Below are positions 1 through 7,402 of a stretch of DNA of 64,000 bases, piece by piece; the stretch's first letter is position 1, and each line of letters opens with the position of its first letter. The notes under the pieces were generated by a model. That model was given only the letters and a program-made list of their open reading frames with translations. It was not told where the DNA came from and did no database searches. The stretch is from Oceanobacillus sp. FSL K6-2867 (lineage in GTDB: Bacteria > Bacillota > Bacilli > Bacillales > Amphibacillaceae): assembly GCF_037963145.1 (NCBI RefSeq), contig NZ_CP150144.1, positions 620,001 to 684,000 of the forward strand. The letters run 5' to 3'. The position numbers and the translations under genes were made by a program.

Positions 1-74
1 TTCCCCCTAAAGGGGCGGTTGCCGGGCGTCATAGGGCCAAATCCCTCAGCCAACTCGTGATAAGAGTAATCTGT
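1..74 (+). ncRNA. Possible 3' part of a ydaO-type (c-di-AMP) riboswitch, cut by the window edge
   Basis: The first 74 bases are much richer in G and C than what follows and contain no reading frame. The stretch GGGCCAAATCCCTCAGCCAA followed by CTCGTGATAAGAG resembles, from memory, the 3' conserved part of ydaO/yuaA riboswitches (CCGAATCCGTCAGCTAAC then CTCGTAAGCG). Only the 3' end would be present. The next feature on this strand is a tRNA and there is no channel or wall-hydrolase gene to control, so it may be an orphan or a chance likeness. A covariance-model search would settle it. Confidence 0.3.
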
Positions 75-234
75 TATTTTGTTTTATTGTTGAAATATAT
101 TCGTTTATTAAATTATTGCAATATTAACAGAACGCAAACAGAAGGTCAATAGTTATTTTGTAAACGTAACTAAACAGCTTCTATTGACAGCCTTCTATTT
201 TGCAAGTATAGTTAAAGTTGAGAATAATACATAC

Positions 235-307
235 GATTCCGTAGCTCAGCTGGGAGAGCGCTACCTTGACAGGGTAGAAGTCGTTGGTTCGAGTCCAATC
301 GGAATCA
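235..307 (+). tRNA. tRNA-Val (anticodon GAC)
   Basis: A full cloverleaf can be drawn. The acceptor stem GATTCCG pairs with CGGAATC, the D stem GCTC pairs with GAGC, and the anticodon stem CTACC/GGTAG encloses the loop TTGACAG, giving anticodon GAC (valine, codons GUC/GUU). The T arm is GTTGG-TTCGAGT-CCAAT, closed by one G-U pair. The discriminator base is A307 and CCA is not encoded. It stands alone and is followed 14 bases later by a terminator. Confidence 0.95.
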
Positions 308-320
308 TTCTAACACGTTG

Positions 321-366
321 GTCTGTATCCCTTGTGTATCAAGGAGTACAGGCTTTTTTATTTTTC
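321..366 (+). terminator. Rho-independent terminator after tRNA-Val
   Basis: CTGTA and CCTTG on the left arm pair with CAAGG and TACAG on the right around a short loop, followed by GGCTTTTTTATTTTT. The hairpin plus T-tract begins 14 bases after the tRNA and ends its transcript. Confidence 0.8.
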
Positions 367-518
367 TTGTAGAGATTGGTTTTTCATCTGATTTTGGTTA
401 GCAGTCACAGATCAGTTACAGGATTTTCTAGAGCCATTTCAAACATATCGGCAACATCCATAATTATTGTTGGGAACAAGGTGAGCGTGTATTCCATTTC
501 ATCAACCACTATAAAAAA

Positions 519-791
519 TTATGTTAGACGAAAAACTATAGCATAGATAGCTACTAATACTATGAGGATTTCAAGCAAGAATGATTTCTTAAATCTATTA
601 TGCATTTTGAAATTAAGAATCGATTGAAAAATAATTAATAACAATAAAAATGCACTTAAAAAATAAATGATAGTATTGCTAATGTCTATAAATGCTACAA
701 TTAGCAAAATTAAAGGACCAAACAACATTTTTATCTTCAATATATAATTATCTAATACTTCATATCTTTTTTTTTTATTATCTACAACCAT
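519..791 (-). CDS. Small membrane protein, unknown function (90 aa)
   Basis: This is a short hydrophobic protein with a charged N-terminus (MVVDNKKKRYEVLDNY) and about three predicted membrane spans, near residues 20-40, 41-58 and 69-88. The spans are separated by a basic loop (KMHNRFKKS). The ATG is preceded by GGGGGGATTTTA, a usable ribosome binding site. I recognise no family. It is a lone gene in AT-rich DNA between the tRNA and the secreted-protein gene, with neighbours on the other strand. Whether it is expressed is unknown. Confidence 0.5.
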   Translation of the reverse strand: MVVDNKKKRYEVLDNYILKIKMLFGPLILLIVAFIDISNTIIYFLSAFLLLLIIFQSILNFKMHNRFKKSFLLEILIVLVAIYAIVFRLT

Positions 792-1079
792 TAAAATCCC
801 CCCAAGTATATGTCAAATATATAGGAATAACATTATTTTAACAATAATAAATATAATCATCATAAAATTAATAATTACAGTTGACTTACTTAAACTATAT
901 TAAATTGCCTTTAATTAAGTAACAGCTTGATTAGTTGTTTTATTATTTCAGGCATAATTATTCACCCTAATTTTATAAATTCAAGACTTTCTCCCCATTT
1001 AATTTAATATATAAAATTGTTAGAATTATTAACGTATTGGAATTATCAAATTTTGTCAATTAATATGAGGAGGGTTTTT

Positions 1080-1640
1080 TTGAAAAAAGTTATCTTTATT
1101 ATTTTGTCGTTTACTCTTATTTTTAGTGCTATGCCAATCAATATTTTAGCTGCAGAAATTCCTAGCGCTGATGGATTTAATGGAACTTCTCAAATACGAG
1201 GTCATCATGATCCTAAAGTCACGTGTTCTACTCAGAATGTTAGTCACGCAGAAGCAGAAGCAATAAGAAAAGCTGAAAGTGATCAGAAGGTAGCAGCTGT
1301 TGCTTTGGCGGTATTAGGATTTGCTTCTGTACAAGGAATTATTGCAAAATCCCTATCACAATCTATATCTTGGGTATCATCAAATAAAACAGCCACTTCA
1401 GTAATTGGCACCACAGTTTCTAGTTTTGGACTAGTTAGTGCTGTTGGAGATAACGGTTCAGATGTGGGAGCAGCAGGAAACTATGAGGTTTGTGAGTATA
1501 AACACTTAGTAGATACCAGAAGTAATCATTGGGATAGCTGGACTGACTATGCACACTATGCAGGACAAGTAATGTACAAGACAACTGACAATGATACAGG
1601 ACGAGTATATTACTTAAATGCGAATGCAATTGCAAGATAG
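1080..1640 (+). CDS. Secreted protein with signal peptide and two cysteines, unknown function (186 aa)
   Basis: The chosen start is TTG at 1080, because GAGGAGG lies 5-6 bases before it; an ATG further upstream at 1017 has no such site. The protein opens with a classic signal peptide: two lysines, a hydrophobic core (VIFIILSFTLIFSAM), then a likely cut after NILA. The mature part has a hydrophobic Ala/Gly/Val/Ser-rich centre (about residues 70-125) and exactly two cysteines (KVTCSTQ and YEVCEYK) that could form a disulfide. The C-terminal 50 residues are rich in Tyr, Trp, His and Asp. I do not recognise the family. A secreted bacteriocin-like or surface protein is possible but unproven. A run of ten C bases follows the stop by 14 bases. 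Confidence 0.7.
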   Translation: MKKVIFIILSFTLIFSAMPINILAAEIPSADGFNGTSQIRGHHDPKVTCSTQNVSHAEAEAIRKAESDQKVAAVALAVLGFASVQGIIAKSLSQSISWVSSNKTATSVIGTTVSSFGLVSAVGDNGSDVGAAGNYEVCEYKHLVDTRSNHWDSWTDYAHYAGQVMYKTTDNDTGRVYYLNANAIAR

Positions 1641-1724
1641 TAAAGCGGCTGGAACCCCCCCCCCAGAATTAAAAAGAGTGCTGCTCGCCAATAAGTTGAG
1701 GAGTTCCAGTATTTTTGCACGCAA

Positions 1725-2002
1725 AAAGGATACCTTCTGATAAAATTAAAGTTACCACACAATAATATATGGAGGTATCCTTATGTTTAAACATAATACC
1801 AGGAACCAAGTTTTTTGCCTTTAGATTTAGAAATGAAATTATAAGAAAATGATATTGCCCATGCGGTGAATGAAGTGGTGGAAACTATTCCGGATGAGGC
1901 ATTCGTAGTATTCTTTCGTAGACAGGTTGTTCTGCTTACCATCCATGCATGATGATGAAAATGATTTTAGCTGCTTACACGCAATCCGTTCATATAACTT
2001 AA
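1725..2002 (+). pseudogene. Decayed N-terminal fragment of an IS1182-type transposase
   Basis: Starting at ATG 1783, the three frames can be stitched into the N-terminus typical of IS1182-family transposases: MFKHNTRNQV, then LPLDLEMKL, then ENDIAHAVNEVVETIPDEAF, then GCSAYHP-MMMKMILAAYTQSV. This needs at least two frameshifts and reading through an in-frame stop (TAA where the family has a Gln codon). It ends after about 70 codons and the rest of the element is gone. An inverted repeat (AAGGATACCTTC at 1727-1738 with GGAGGTATCCTT at 1771-1782) sits just upstream and overlaps the ribosome binding site, as in leaders of complete copies. It cannot encode active transposase. Confidence 0.75.
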
Positions 2003-2074
2003 TGCCGCTTTAACATTTAACTTCAATACGAAATACTATAAGATTAGTTTCAATTTTCCCTCTTTGCCCTTTAT

Positions 2075-2136
2075 TTAAAAAAAGACCGCCCTATTGACGA
2101 TCTCCTCGCTGTGTTAAAACCATATAGTTTAAGTAC
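2075..2136 (+). repeat. Dispersed short repeat, copy 1
   Basis: The core GACGATCTCCTCGCTGTGTT, preceded by TTTAAAAAAAGACCGCCCTA, recurs at 3626-3700 (GATCGCCGTATTAACGATCT then CCTTGTTGTGTTAAAGCA) and in part at 5471-5510. All copies lie in gene-poor DNA in the same orientation. The copies are diverged, so this is an old repeat. Its origin is unknown; an IS end or a palindromic intergenic repeat are both possible. Confidence 0.6.
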
Positions 2137-2201
2137 ATTAGTTCATATATTATTTTCGATAACCGAACCATTATTGTCTGCATAGCTTTGTTGAGGTTCA
2201 G

Positions 2202-2665
2202 TTAGAATAATAAACTTATTTTTTCTCTAATATTGTTTATAATCCTTTGTCCTATATTTACCTCTGTAAGAGTAATATCCCACACCGCATTTGGATTGGT
2301 ATCTTCGTTAATAATTTTTATTGTAAGGTCATTTACTCCATTTAAAGGGACTTGAAAAGAGACTTCCTGATTTTCTCCACTTTTAGCTGATAACCCAACC
2401 TCACACTACTCTCTTTGCTTGCAGCGTTAATTACATCGTCTGGTATTGCAAAATAGCCTGTTATGTTTTTATATTTGCCATCCAATAGATACGAGAATTC
2501 ATTAACTTTTGTATTGTTTCTACTATACAGATTTATTTGAGGCCTAACCTCTTTTTGAGCTACTGTAAAGCTCGACAAGCTTTCATCCCACTGTACAGAT
2601 CCACTTTTTTTATATCAAAAGCTACCAAACGAGAAATCATTTGCAGTGACTCAACTATTGTTATT
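2202..2665 (-). pseudogene. Frameshifted relic of an unidentified protein
   Basis: On the minus strand, three pieces read as one protein if frameshifts are repaired: a segment with ESLQMISRLVAFDIKKSG, then SSFTVAQKEVRPQINLY through AASKESSVRLGYQ, then SGENQEVSFQVPLNGVND through VNIGQRIINNIREKISLLF and a stop at 2202. At least two frameshifts are needed (near 2605 and near 2393). The beta-rich pattern with VPLNGVNDLTIKI recalls carbohydrate-binding or NPCBM/NEW2-like domains, but that is only a guess. There is no start codon with a ribosome binding site. Confidence 0.5.
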
Positions 2666-3112
2666 GATAAAAAAGGTTAAAAATCGCCTTAAACTACATC
2701 GAAACAGGAGTGGGATGATTATCCCAAAAGGTATAAATGCTAAAAAATTCTCGTATTCAAAAAACTAGATTTGAAAGTATTTTCCCATGGGAAAAAGCAA
2801 TGGAACCCTTTCAGGTACTTGATTAAATCGTAAGCCGGAGTTTTGCCTCATAGAACCTCTGTCAAAACCAAGATACAAGAAAAAAAGATCAAAGTTATAT
2901 ATAATGTTAAGAGCACAATTGTGCTTTTTCGCAAATTCCCTTGAAACATAATTACATCTTTTCTTTTCTGTAGGTGAATCTCATCATCCAACAGAATCCT
3001 TCTCTTTTCTTAGGCCCGGGAGGCTTGTGTGATTGTAAAACCTGTATTTCGTTTTGTAATAATTAAACGGTAAAATGAATAGGTCTAAATTTCTTCACTT
3101 TATTTATTGCCG
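2666..3112. other. Gene-free stretch with one hairpin
   Basis: I see no supported gene here; every frame is broken by stops. The only clear structure is the perfect palindrome AGCACAATTGTGCT at 2913-2926. It is followed by TTTT on the plus strand, so it is terminator-like but has no obvious upstream gene. Confidence 0.5.
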
Positions 3113-3352
3113 CTACCCCTTACATCCGCAATCATATTCCTTAAACTTATATTCTTTGTACAACTTTAACTCCTTAAAGTCACTGGTATCTGATTCATAA
3201 ATCTTAACTAAGGGAGCAACATCCGTTTTTGCGAGTTCCCTTATTTGCTGATCGATATCAATAGACAAATCTAATAGAAATTCGTTCATATCTTCATATA
3301 TATTATTATGTTCGCAAACATCATACGTCACTGCAATATAATATCTAGTCAT
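3113..3352 (-). CDS. Hypothetical protein with C-terminal CxC motif (79 aa)
   Basis: This is a small soluble protein, mostly polar and acidic, ending in KEYDCGCKG. The Cys-Gly-Cys tail could bind metal or form a disulfide. There are two adjacent ATGs; the second (3352) is chosen because AGGGGG then lies five bases upstream, while the first has only two. I do not recognise the family. The flanking DNA holds relics, so the gene may be a recent arrival or in decay. Confidence 0.5.
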   Translation of the reverse strand: MTRYYIAVTYDVCEHNNIYEDMNEFLLDLSIDIDQQIRELAKTDVAPLVKIYESDTSDFKELKLYKEYKFKEYDCGCKG

Positions 3353-3383
3353 CATATCCCCCTAAATTCTCATAATTGCTCTA

Positions 3384-3535
3384 TTAAGCAATTAAGCCTT
3401 CCTTAACTCTTGCTCCATTAGAACCATCCGTTTGATTAGAACGAAACATTTCATTTGCTCCAAAAGTATTTTTGTAAAACTCCACAGACTGTTCCAGGTT
3501 TGGTGTGAAAATAGTTACAGCCTGTATGAATTTTA
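3384..3535 (-). pseudogene. Truncated VOC (glyoxalase/bleomycin-resistance) family relic
   Basis: The minus strand reads KFIQAVTIFTPNLEQSVEFY followed by KNTFGANEMFRSN and SNGARVKEGLIA, then a stop. This is the first beta-alpha-beta unit of a PhnB-like VOC-fold protein. About 48 codons remain of roughly 120-140. The codon expected to be ATG is ATA, with AAGGAA just upstream, so the start codon looks lost. It is not expected to be functional. Confidence 0.6.
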
Positions 3536-3625
3536 TATTTCCTTAATTACTTGAATGCTTCCATATCCTCCCCGTTTTTTGATATATCTTTATACTCCAT
3601 TTAACCTGGACCCTATTAAACTCTT

Positions 3626-3700
3626 CTGCCATTTAGTAAAAAGATCGCCGTATTAACGATCTCCTTGTTGTGTTAAAGCACCAATATAAGAGTTTAAAGA
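3626..3700 (+). repeat. Dispersed short repeat, copy 2
   Basis: This is the second copy of the repeat at 2075-2136. It shares CTGCCATTTAGTAAAAAGAT, CGCCGTATTAACGATCT and GTTGTGTTAAA, with scattered substitutions. It lies immediately downstream (minus-strand sense) of the gene at 3706-4059. Confidence 0.6.
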
Positions 3701-3705
3701 AATTC

Positions 3706-4059
3706 TTAATTAAAATATGGGACCTTTTTAATTGTCAACAAATGCCCTTCTTCCAATAAAAGCTGTTTTGGATTAACAATCTTGTGTAACAATATATTGG
3801 ATTTCCCCTGTACTTTTAGCTCAACTTTGTTCGAATTTAATAAGTTAGCTATTTGTATGGTACAAACTTTATAAGGTGCAGTGTGATTACGGATATACTG
3901 TAATAATGCCTTTAGCTCCCATTCTTTTTCAAGACTTAGTGTTTCAAATTGAACTGGATAATCGAATCCTGGAATAATATAATCTGTCTCCATGTAGTCA
4001 ACGGAACCGTTACCTAATCCCATTTTCTTGTCCGATGCTAAATAATAGTAATGTGTCAC
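3706..4059 (-). CDS. Hypothetical protein (117 aa)
   Basis: This is a soluble protein of unrecognised family, beginning (M)THYYYLASDKKMGLG and ending TIKKVPYFN. It has no membrane span or signal peptide. The start is GTG, with GGGGCGAAAAA as a weak ribosome binding site. It lies 41 bases downstream of the kinase-like gene on the same strand and may be co-transcribed with it. The pattern of alternating hydrophobic residues suggests a small alpha/beta fold. Confidence that it is a real gene is moderate. Confidence 0.55.
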   Translation of the reverse strand: MTHYYYLASDKKMGLGNGSVDYMETDYIIPGFDYPVQFETLSLEKEWELKALLQYIRNHTAPYKVCTIQIANLLNSNKVELKVQGKSNILLHKIVNPKQLLLEEGHLLTIKKVPYFN

Positions 4060-4100
4060 TTTTTCGCCCCAATCCTGTATTTCTTTAGCTCTTACATCCG

Positions 4101-4643
4101 CTAGTTTAGGTTCAATCTTTCACGATTACTTATATTGTCTAAATAAGACTTAATTTCTTGTCTACCCTTTAAAATAATAATCTCTTTTCTAGAATCTATG
4201 GCTTGAAAGTCCTGAAATCGTTCAATCATTTTTCTTTTTCGAGGATAGTAAGTAGTAATTATAAACTTAATGAATTTCCAATCTAATTTTTCGTTACATC
4301 CATTTCCCATATCAGGTCGTGTTTTCCCGAAGTTCTTTAGCCATCGCTTAACAACACGATATAAACAAACGTATAATGGTAATTCCAAATAAATTATTGT
4401 GTCAGCGTGTTTTGCACGGATCTGAATAGTATTAAAATAGTTCCCTTCGATTATCCATTCCCCTTGTTTCACAATCTTCTGCTGTGCTTCTGAAAACTCT
4501 TCTGATGTGGCTTCTACCCAATTTGGCTTCCAATATAAGACATCTAAATGATTAACTTTTATATTAAGCTCTTTCCCTAACTTTTGTGCGAAAGTCGACT
4601 TCCCAACACCAGCCGAAACGCCAATTACCATAATTCTTCTCAT
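4101..4643 (-). CDS. P-loop kinase of the topology-modulation (FlaR-like) family
   Basis: The protein (180 aa) starts with MRRIMVIGVSAGVGKSTFAQ, which contains a Walker A loop (GVSAGVGKS). The HLDVLYWKPNW segment follows at about residue 32, then GEWIIEGNY near 62 and a basic lid-like region (RVVKRWLKNFGKTRPDMG) near 95-112. This is the layout of adenylate-kinase-like proteins annotated as topology modulation protein. The true substrate in this family is unclear, probably a nucleotide or small molecule. Start ATG has CCTGGG just upstream, a poor ribosome binding site. The downstream gene at 3706 probably shares its transcript. Confidence 0.75.
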   Translation of the reverse strand: MRRIMVIGVSAGVGKSTFAQKLGKELNIKVNHLDVLYWKPNWVEATSEEFSEAQQKIVKQGEWIIEGNYFNTIQIRAKHADTIIYLELPLYVCLYRVVKRWLKNFGKTRPDMGNGCNEKLDWKFIKFIITTYYPRKRKMIERFQDFQAIDSRKEIIILKGRQEIKSYLDNISNRERLNLN

Positions 4644-4754
4644 CCCAGGTCACCGCCTCTTAATAGGTTCCTATGCTACAAATTAGAATGTTATTCTTAG
4701 TTATACAAACCTACATCTTTAAGTACAATTACTTCTATATAAAATAGAGTTAAT

Positions 4755-4794
4755 CCTTCTTGAATTAAAGCACCCTTTAGCACAATAAAGAGAA
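4755..4794 (+). repeat. Second dispersed repeat family, copy 1
   Basis: A 40-base segment beginning CCTTCTTGAATTAAAGCACC and ending ACAATAAAGAGAA matches 6918-6957 (beginning CCTTGTTCAACTAAACAGCC) at about three quarters of positions, in the same orientation. Both lie in gene-free DNA next to relics. Confidence 0.5.
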
Positions 4795-4815
4795 TTACGT
4801 AATGAGTAAGTCAAA

Positions 4816-5196
4816 TTAAATGATGACAATTAGAACTAATACCAGTATAAATATTTCACTAATCGTTAAGATAGATTGTTTTGGATTTTGGGTGTATCTC
4901 CACTCAAAAAACGCTCTAACCGCATAATCTATCCCACTGGTGATGATTAATGCAATTAGAAAAATATTTACCGAATAGTCTCGGAAGATTATCCAGTAAA
5001 CAATAATGATTAATACAATCGGAGAAGTAATTCTTATAGCCCAATCTAATTTTTTATGCAAATCGTTTATGTGGTTATACGAAAAAAGCTCCTTTTTCAC
5101 TTTCTCAATATTAAATACTTTTCTCAAACATAGCTTAACTACTGTGATTAGAGCAAAGGTAATTAACACGATCAATGCAAAATTTAACCAAATCAC
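4816..5196 (-). CDS. DUF4181-like membrane protein (126 aa)
   Basis: Four membrane spans can be seen: FALIVLITFALITVV, SPIVLIIIVYWIIF, IFLIALIITSGI and the C-terminal SEIFILVLVLIVII. The third is followed by AVRAFFEWRYTQNPKQSILT, which matches the conserved tail of DUF4181 proteins as I recall it. The start is taken as GTG at 5196, since AAGGGGGG lies five bases upstream. The longer ATG at 5262 would begin three bases inside the end of the previous gene's spacer and has no ribosome binding site. It is probably co-transcribed with the DUF6366-like gene at 5266-5457. Confidence 0.65.
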   Translation of the reverse strand: MIWLNFALIVLITFALITVVKLCLRKVFNIEKVKKELFSYNHINDLHKKLDWAIRITSPIVLIIIVYWIIFRDYSVNIFLIALIITSGIDYAVRAFFEWRYTQNPKQSILTISEIFILVLVLIVII

Positions 5197-5265
5197 ATAA
5201 TCCCCCCTTAATAAACCTTTCCCTTTTGTATAGGAATCGACTTCATTATTGAATATTCGCACCCG

Positions 5266-5457
5266 TTAGCGAAAGAAGCCGACGTATATTATAAATCCTA
5301 AAGTTACTACAGCAATAAGGATTCCAGTCCCTTTCCAGCCCATTCCTCCAACTAGATCAGAAAGATTACTCCCGTGAATACTACTTGAGGGATTTTTTAA
5401 TTCCTTTTGTCTCATTCGTTCTCTTCTTTCTTCAGGAGTTTCTCTATTTTCACTCAT
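5266..5457 (-). CDS. DUF6366-like small membrane protein (63 aa)
   Basis: The N-terminal half is charged (TPEERRERMRQKELKNP). It is followed by NLSDLVGGMGWKGTGILI and a single membrane span to the end. The LVG-MGWKGTG motif is what I associate with DUF6366 proteins of Bacillaceae. The ATG is preceded by GGAGGGTACGTTA, a good ribosome binding site. Function is unknown. It precedes a DUF4181-like gene on the same strand, forming a probable two-gene unit. Confidence 0.65.
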   Translation of the reverse strand: MSENRETPEERRERMRQKELKNPSSSIHGSNLSDLVGGMGWKGTGILIAVVTLGFIIYVGFFR

Positions 5458-5470
5458 TAACGTACCCTCC

Positions 5471-5510
5471 GATCTCCCTGTTGTGTTAATGCACGAGATA
5501 CTTTAAGTAC
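5471..5510 (+). repeat. Dispersed short repeat, partial copy 3
   Basis: GATCTCCCTGTTGTGTTAAT, followed within 20 bases by CTTTAAGTAC, matches the 3' half of the copies at 2075 and 3626. Confidence 0.5.
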
Positions 5511-6022
5511 AATTTTTCACAAGCATACTTAACTGACTTAAAATTTTAGGATTATAAATGAAATTCTATTGTCCACTTTCAGGTTGGTATAACAATACAT
5601 CAAGAATATATTTTACATCATAATTATTTGGAAGTTCTTTTTCTGGCATAATTTCAATTACACTCCTGTACTAATTCTTACCTACTTTTTTATTATGCAA
5701 TGTATTATTATGTTTTCCAATTACAATGTTACCTTTATTGTCTTCTTCAAACTAATGTCATGCTCGAATCACCTGATCAAACCATGCTTAATCCAACACA
5801 GAATTAAGTTTTTAACTTTTTTAAGACCGGTATCCGTTTGCTCTGCGTAGTGAAGCGCTATCTAAATTAAATCGTTAATCCTTTTACTGAAAGAAAAGTA
5901 TATATGATAAATGGCCTGCCTTCCAAAATATAATCTTTTATACTAGTCGGTGTTTCTTTCCTAATCTTTAATTTGACTATCAGAAGACTCTCTAGAAAAA
6001 AGCAACCGATATTTCCCTTCGT
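5511..6022. other. Gene-free stretch
   Basis: No convincing gene is visible here. A 27-codon minus-strand frame (MPEKELPNNYDVKYILDVLL, roughly 5571-5650) could be a leftover of a larger gene. I cannot name it. Confidence 0.4.
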
Positions 6023-6062
6023 AATGTGACATATTCAATATTAACAATGTGACATTTGTGAC
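6023..6062 (+). promoter_or_regulatory. Direct repeats upstream of plsC
   Basis: AATGTGACAT occurs at 6023-6032 and 6046-6055 (23 bases apart), with a third GTGAC at 6058-6062. This lies 66-105 bases before the acyltransferase start. It could be an operator for that gene; the cognate regulator is unknown. Confidence 0.35.
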
Positions 6063-6127
6063 TTATTTTATTTGTTCATGTCTTTTATGATTGTAATAGA
6101 TTAAACATGATGGAAAAGAGGAAAAAA

Positions 6128-6829
6128 ATGCGTACTTTATTATTTCAAGGATACATGTGGGGTTATATTTTAAGTAAAGCAAACAAATCATTTACTATTA
6201 ATAAATTAAATAAAGCAGGTAAGAACAAAGAAAAACTAGAACTGATGGATAAAATCATTCTAAAATGTACCAAAAATTTAATTAGAATCTCGGGTGCCGA
6301 CCTTATAATAACGGGGACAGAAAATATTCCTTTAGATGAACCTGTATTATATGTTAGCAACCATCAAAGTAGTATGGATATTCCAATTTTATATTCAACA
6401 GCTCCTCAAACGATGGCTTTTGTTGCCAAAAAAGAAATGGAGAAAATTCCGTTGCTAGGTTATTGGATGAAAGAACGAGGATGCGTGTTTATCAACAGGG
6501 ATAATGCTCGTAGTTCCCTGCAGGCTATTAACCAAGCAATAGAAAGCTTAAAATCAGGTCATTCAATAGCAGTTTTTCCAGAAGGAACTAGAAGTAAAGG
6601 GCCTGAAATTGGAGACTTTAAATCGGGTAGTTTACGAATTGCGATTAAATCAGGCGTCAAAGTCATTCCTGTGACCTTCAAGGATTCTTACAAATTGATA
6701 GGGAAAAAGGGTAAGAATACACCAGCAAAAGTTTCTGTCCATTACTCTGATCCAATCGATTCAAGAAATTTTAAAGATACAAACAAACTAGCTACAACAG
6801 TTCTAACACAAATTAAAAAACATTTGTAA
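6128..6829 (+). CDS. plsC: 1-acyl-sn-glycerol-3-phosphate acyltransferase
   Basis: This membrane-associated enzyme adds the second acyl chain to lysophosphatidate, making phosphatidic acid. The family signatures are present: NHQSSMDIP (the NHx4D catalytic motif), FINRDN, FPEGTRSKG (glycerol-phosphate binding) and VIPVTF. The start at 6128 is preferred because AGAGG lies six bases upstream; the ATG at 6107 lacks a ribosome binding site. It gives 233 aa, usual for PlsC. It stands alone, with relic DNA on both sides. It may be a second plsC paralogue of the genome; that cannot be judged from the window. Confidence 0.9.
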   Translation: MRTLLFQGYMWGYILSKANKSFTINKLNKAGKNKEKLELMDKIILKCTKNLIRISGADLIITGTENIPLDEPVLYVSNHQSSMDIPILYSTAPQTMAFVAKKEMEKIPLLGYWMKERGCVFINRDNARSSLQAINQAIESLKSGHSIAVFPEGTRSKGPEIGDFKSGSLRIAIKSGVKVIPVTFKDSYKLIGKKGKNTPAKVSVHYSDPIDSRNFKDTNKLATTVLTQIKKHL

Positions 6830-6917
6830 CTGGACAGGTAGACAGTGAGGATTACGCTATCCCCCTTTCTTGGTACCCCTTTGATTATTATTACTCTGGG
6901 AGTTGCAAGCTTACAGT

Positions 6918-6957
6918 CCTTGTTCAACTAAACAGCCCCATTAGTACAATAAGGGAA
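6918..6957 (+). repeat. Second dispersed repeat family, copy 2
   Basis: It begins CCTTGTTCAACTAAACAGCC and ends TACAATAAGGGAA, and aligns without gaps with 4755-4794. A related palindrome (CTTATTGCACT with AGTGCAATAAG) is at 11066-11100. Confidence 0.5.
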
Positions 6958-7318
6958 TAAGCTCTTACCTTCCTGAACTGTCGCACCAGTTTGGTAAACA
7001 AACCCTAATGACTATCTGCCAAAAAATCGATTCGAAAAGATATCCAAAGAACATAAAAATAAAAAAATCATAATTATATTTGAAATAATTCCAAATATGA
7101 ATACACCAAATTAAAACCCAATCGATTGATAAAATATGTCAACACCCAAATGCTGTATCCATATTGATATACAGAGTTTGGTACCTATAGGACTACTCTT
7201 AATTTAAAACAAATTCATTACATTCATTAAATTTTACGGTAAATCAAGAAAAGCGCCCGATTGTGGAAGATCACTTAATTTTATATTCAATGGAATAGTG
7301 AGATTGGTTATAAGTGGA

Positions 7319-7362
7319 TTAAAAAAGATGATCCCTTTATAGAACTGAGATCATCTTCTACA
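7319..7362 (-). terminator. Terminator of the GNAT gene
   Basis: Read on the minus strand, AAGATGATC pairs with GATCATCTT across a loop and is followed by TTTTTAA. It lies 40 bases after the stop codon of the acetyltransferase gene. Confidence 0.7.
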
Positions 7363-7402
7363 AGTTGCCCGGTTTTTAAATGGATGTCACAAAGAAAGGA
7401 TA

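Larger units (their letters stand above)
6830..7402. other. Gene-free stretch with a repeat and a terminator
   Basis: No supported gene. It contains the dispersed repeat at 6918-6957 and, near its end, the terminator of the minus-strand acetyltransferase gene. Confidence 0.5.

Noticed and set aside
184..372. 62-codon frame across tRNA-Val
   Set aside because: It overlaps the tRNA and its terminator entirely.
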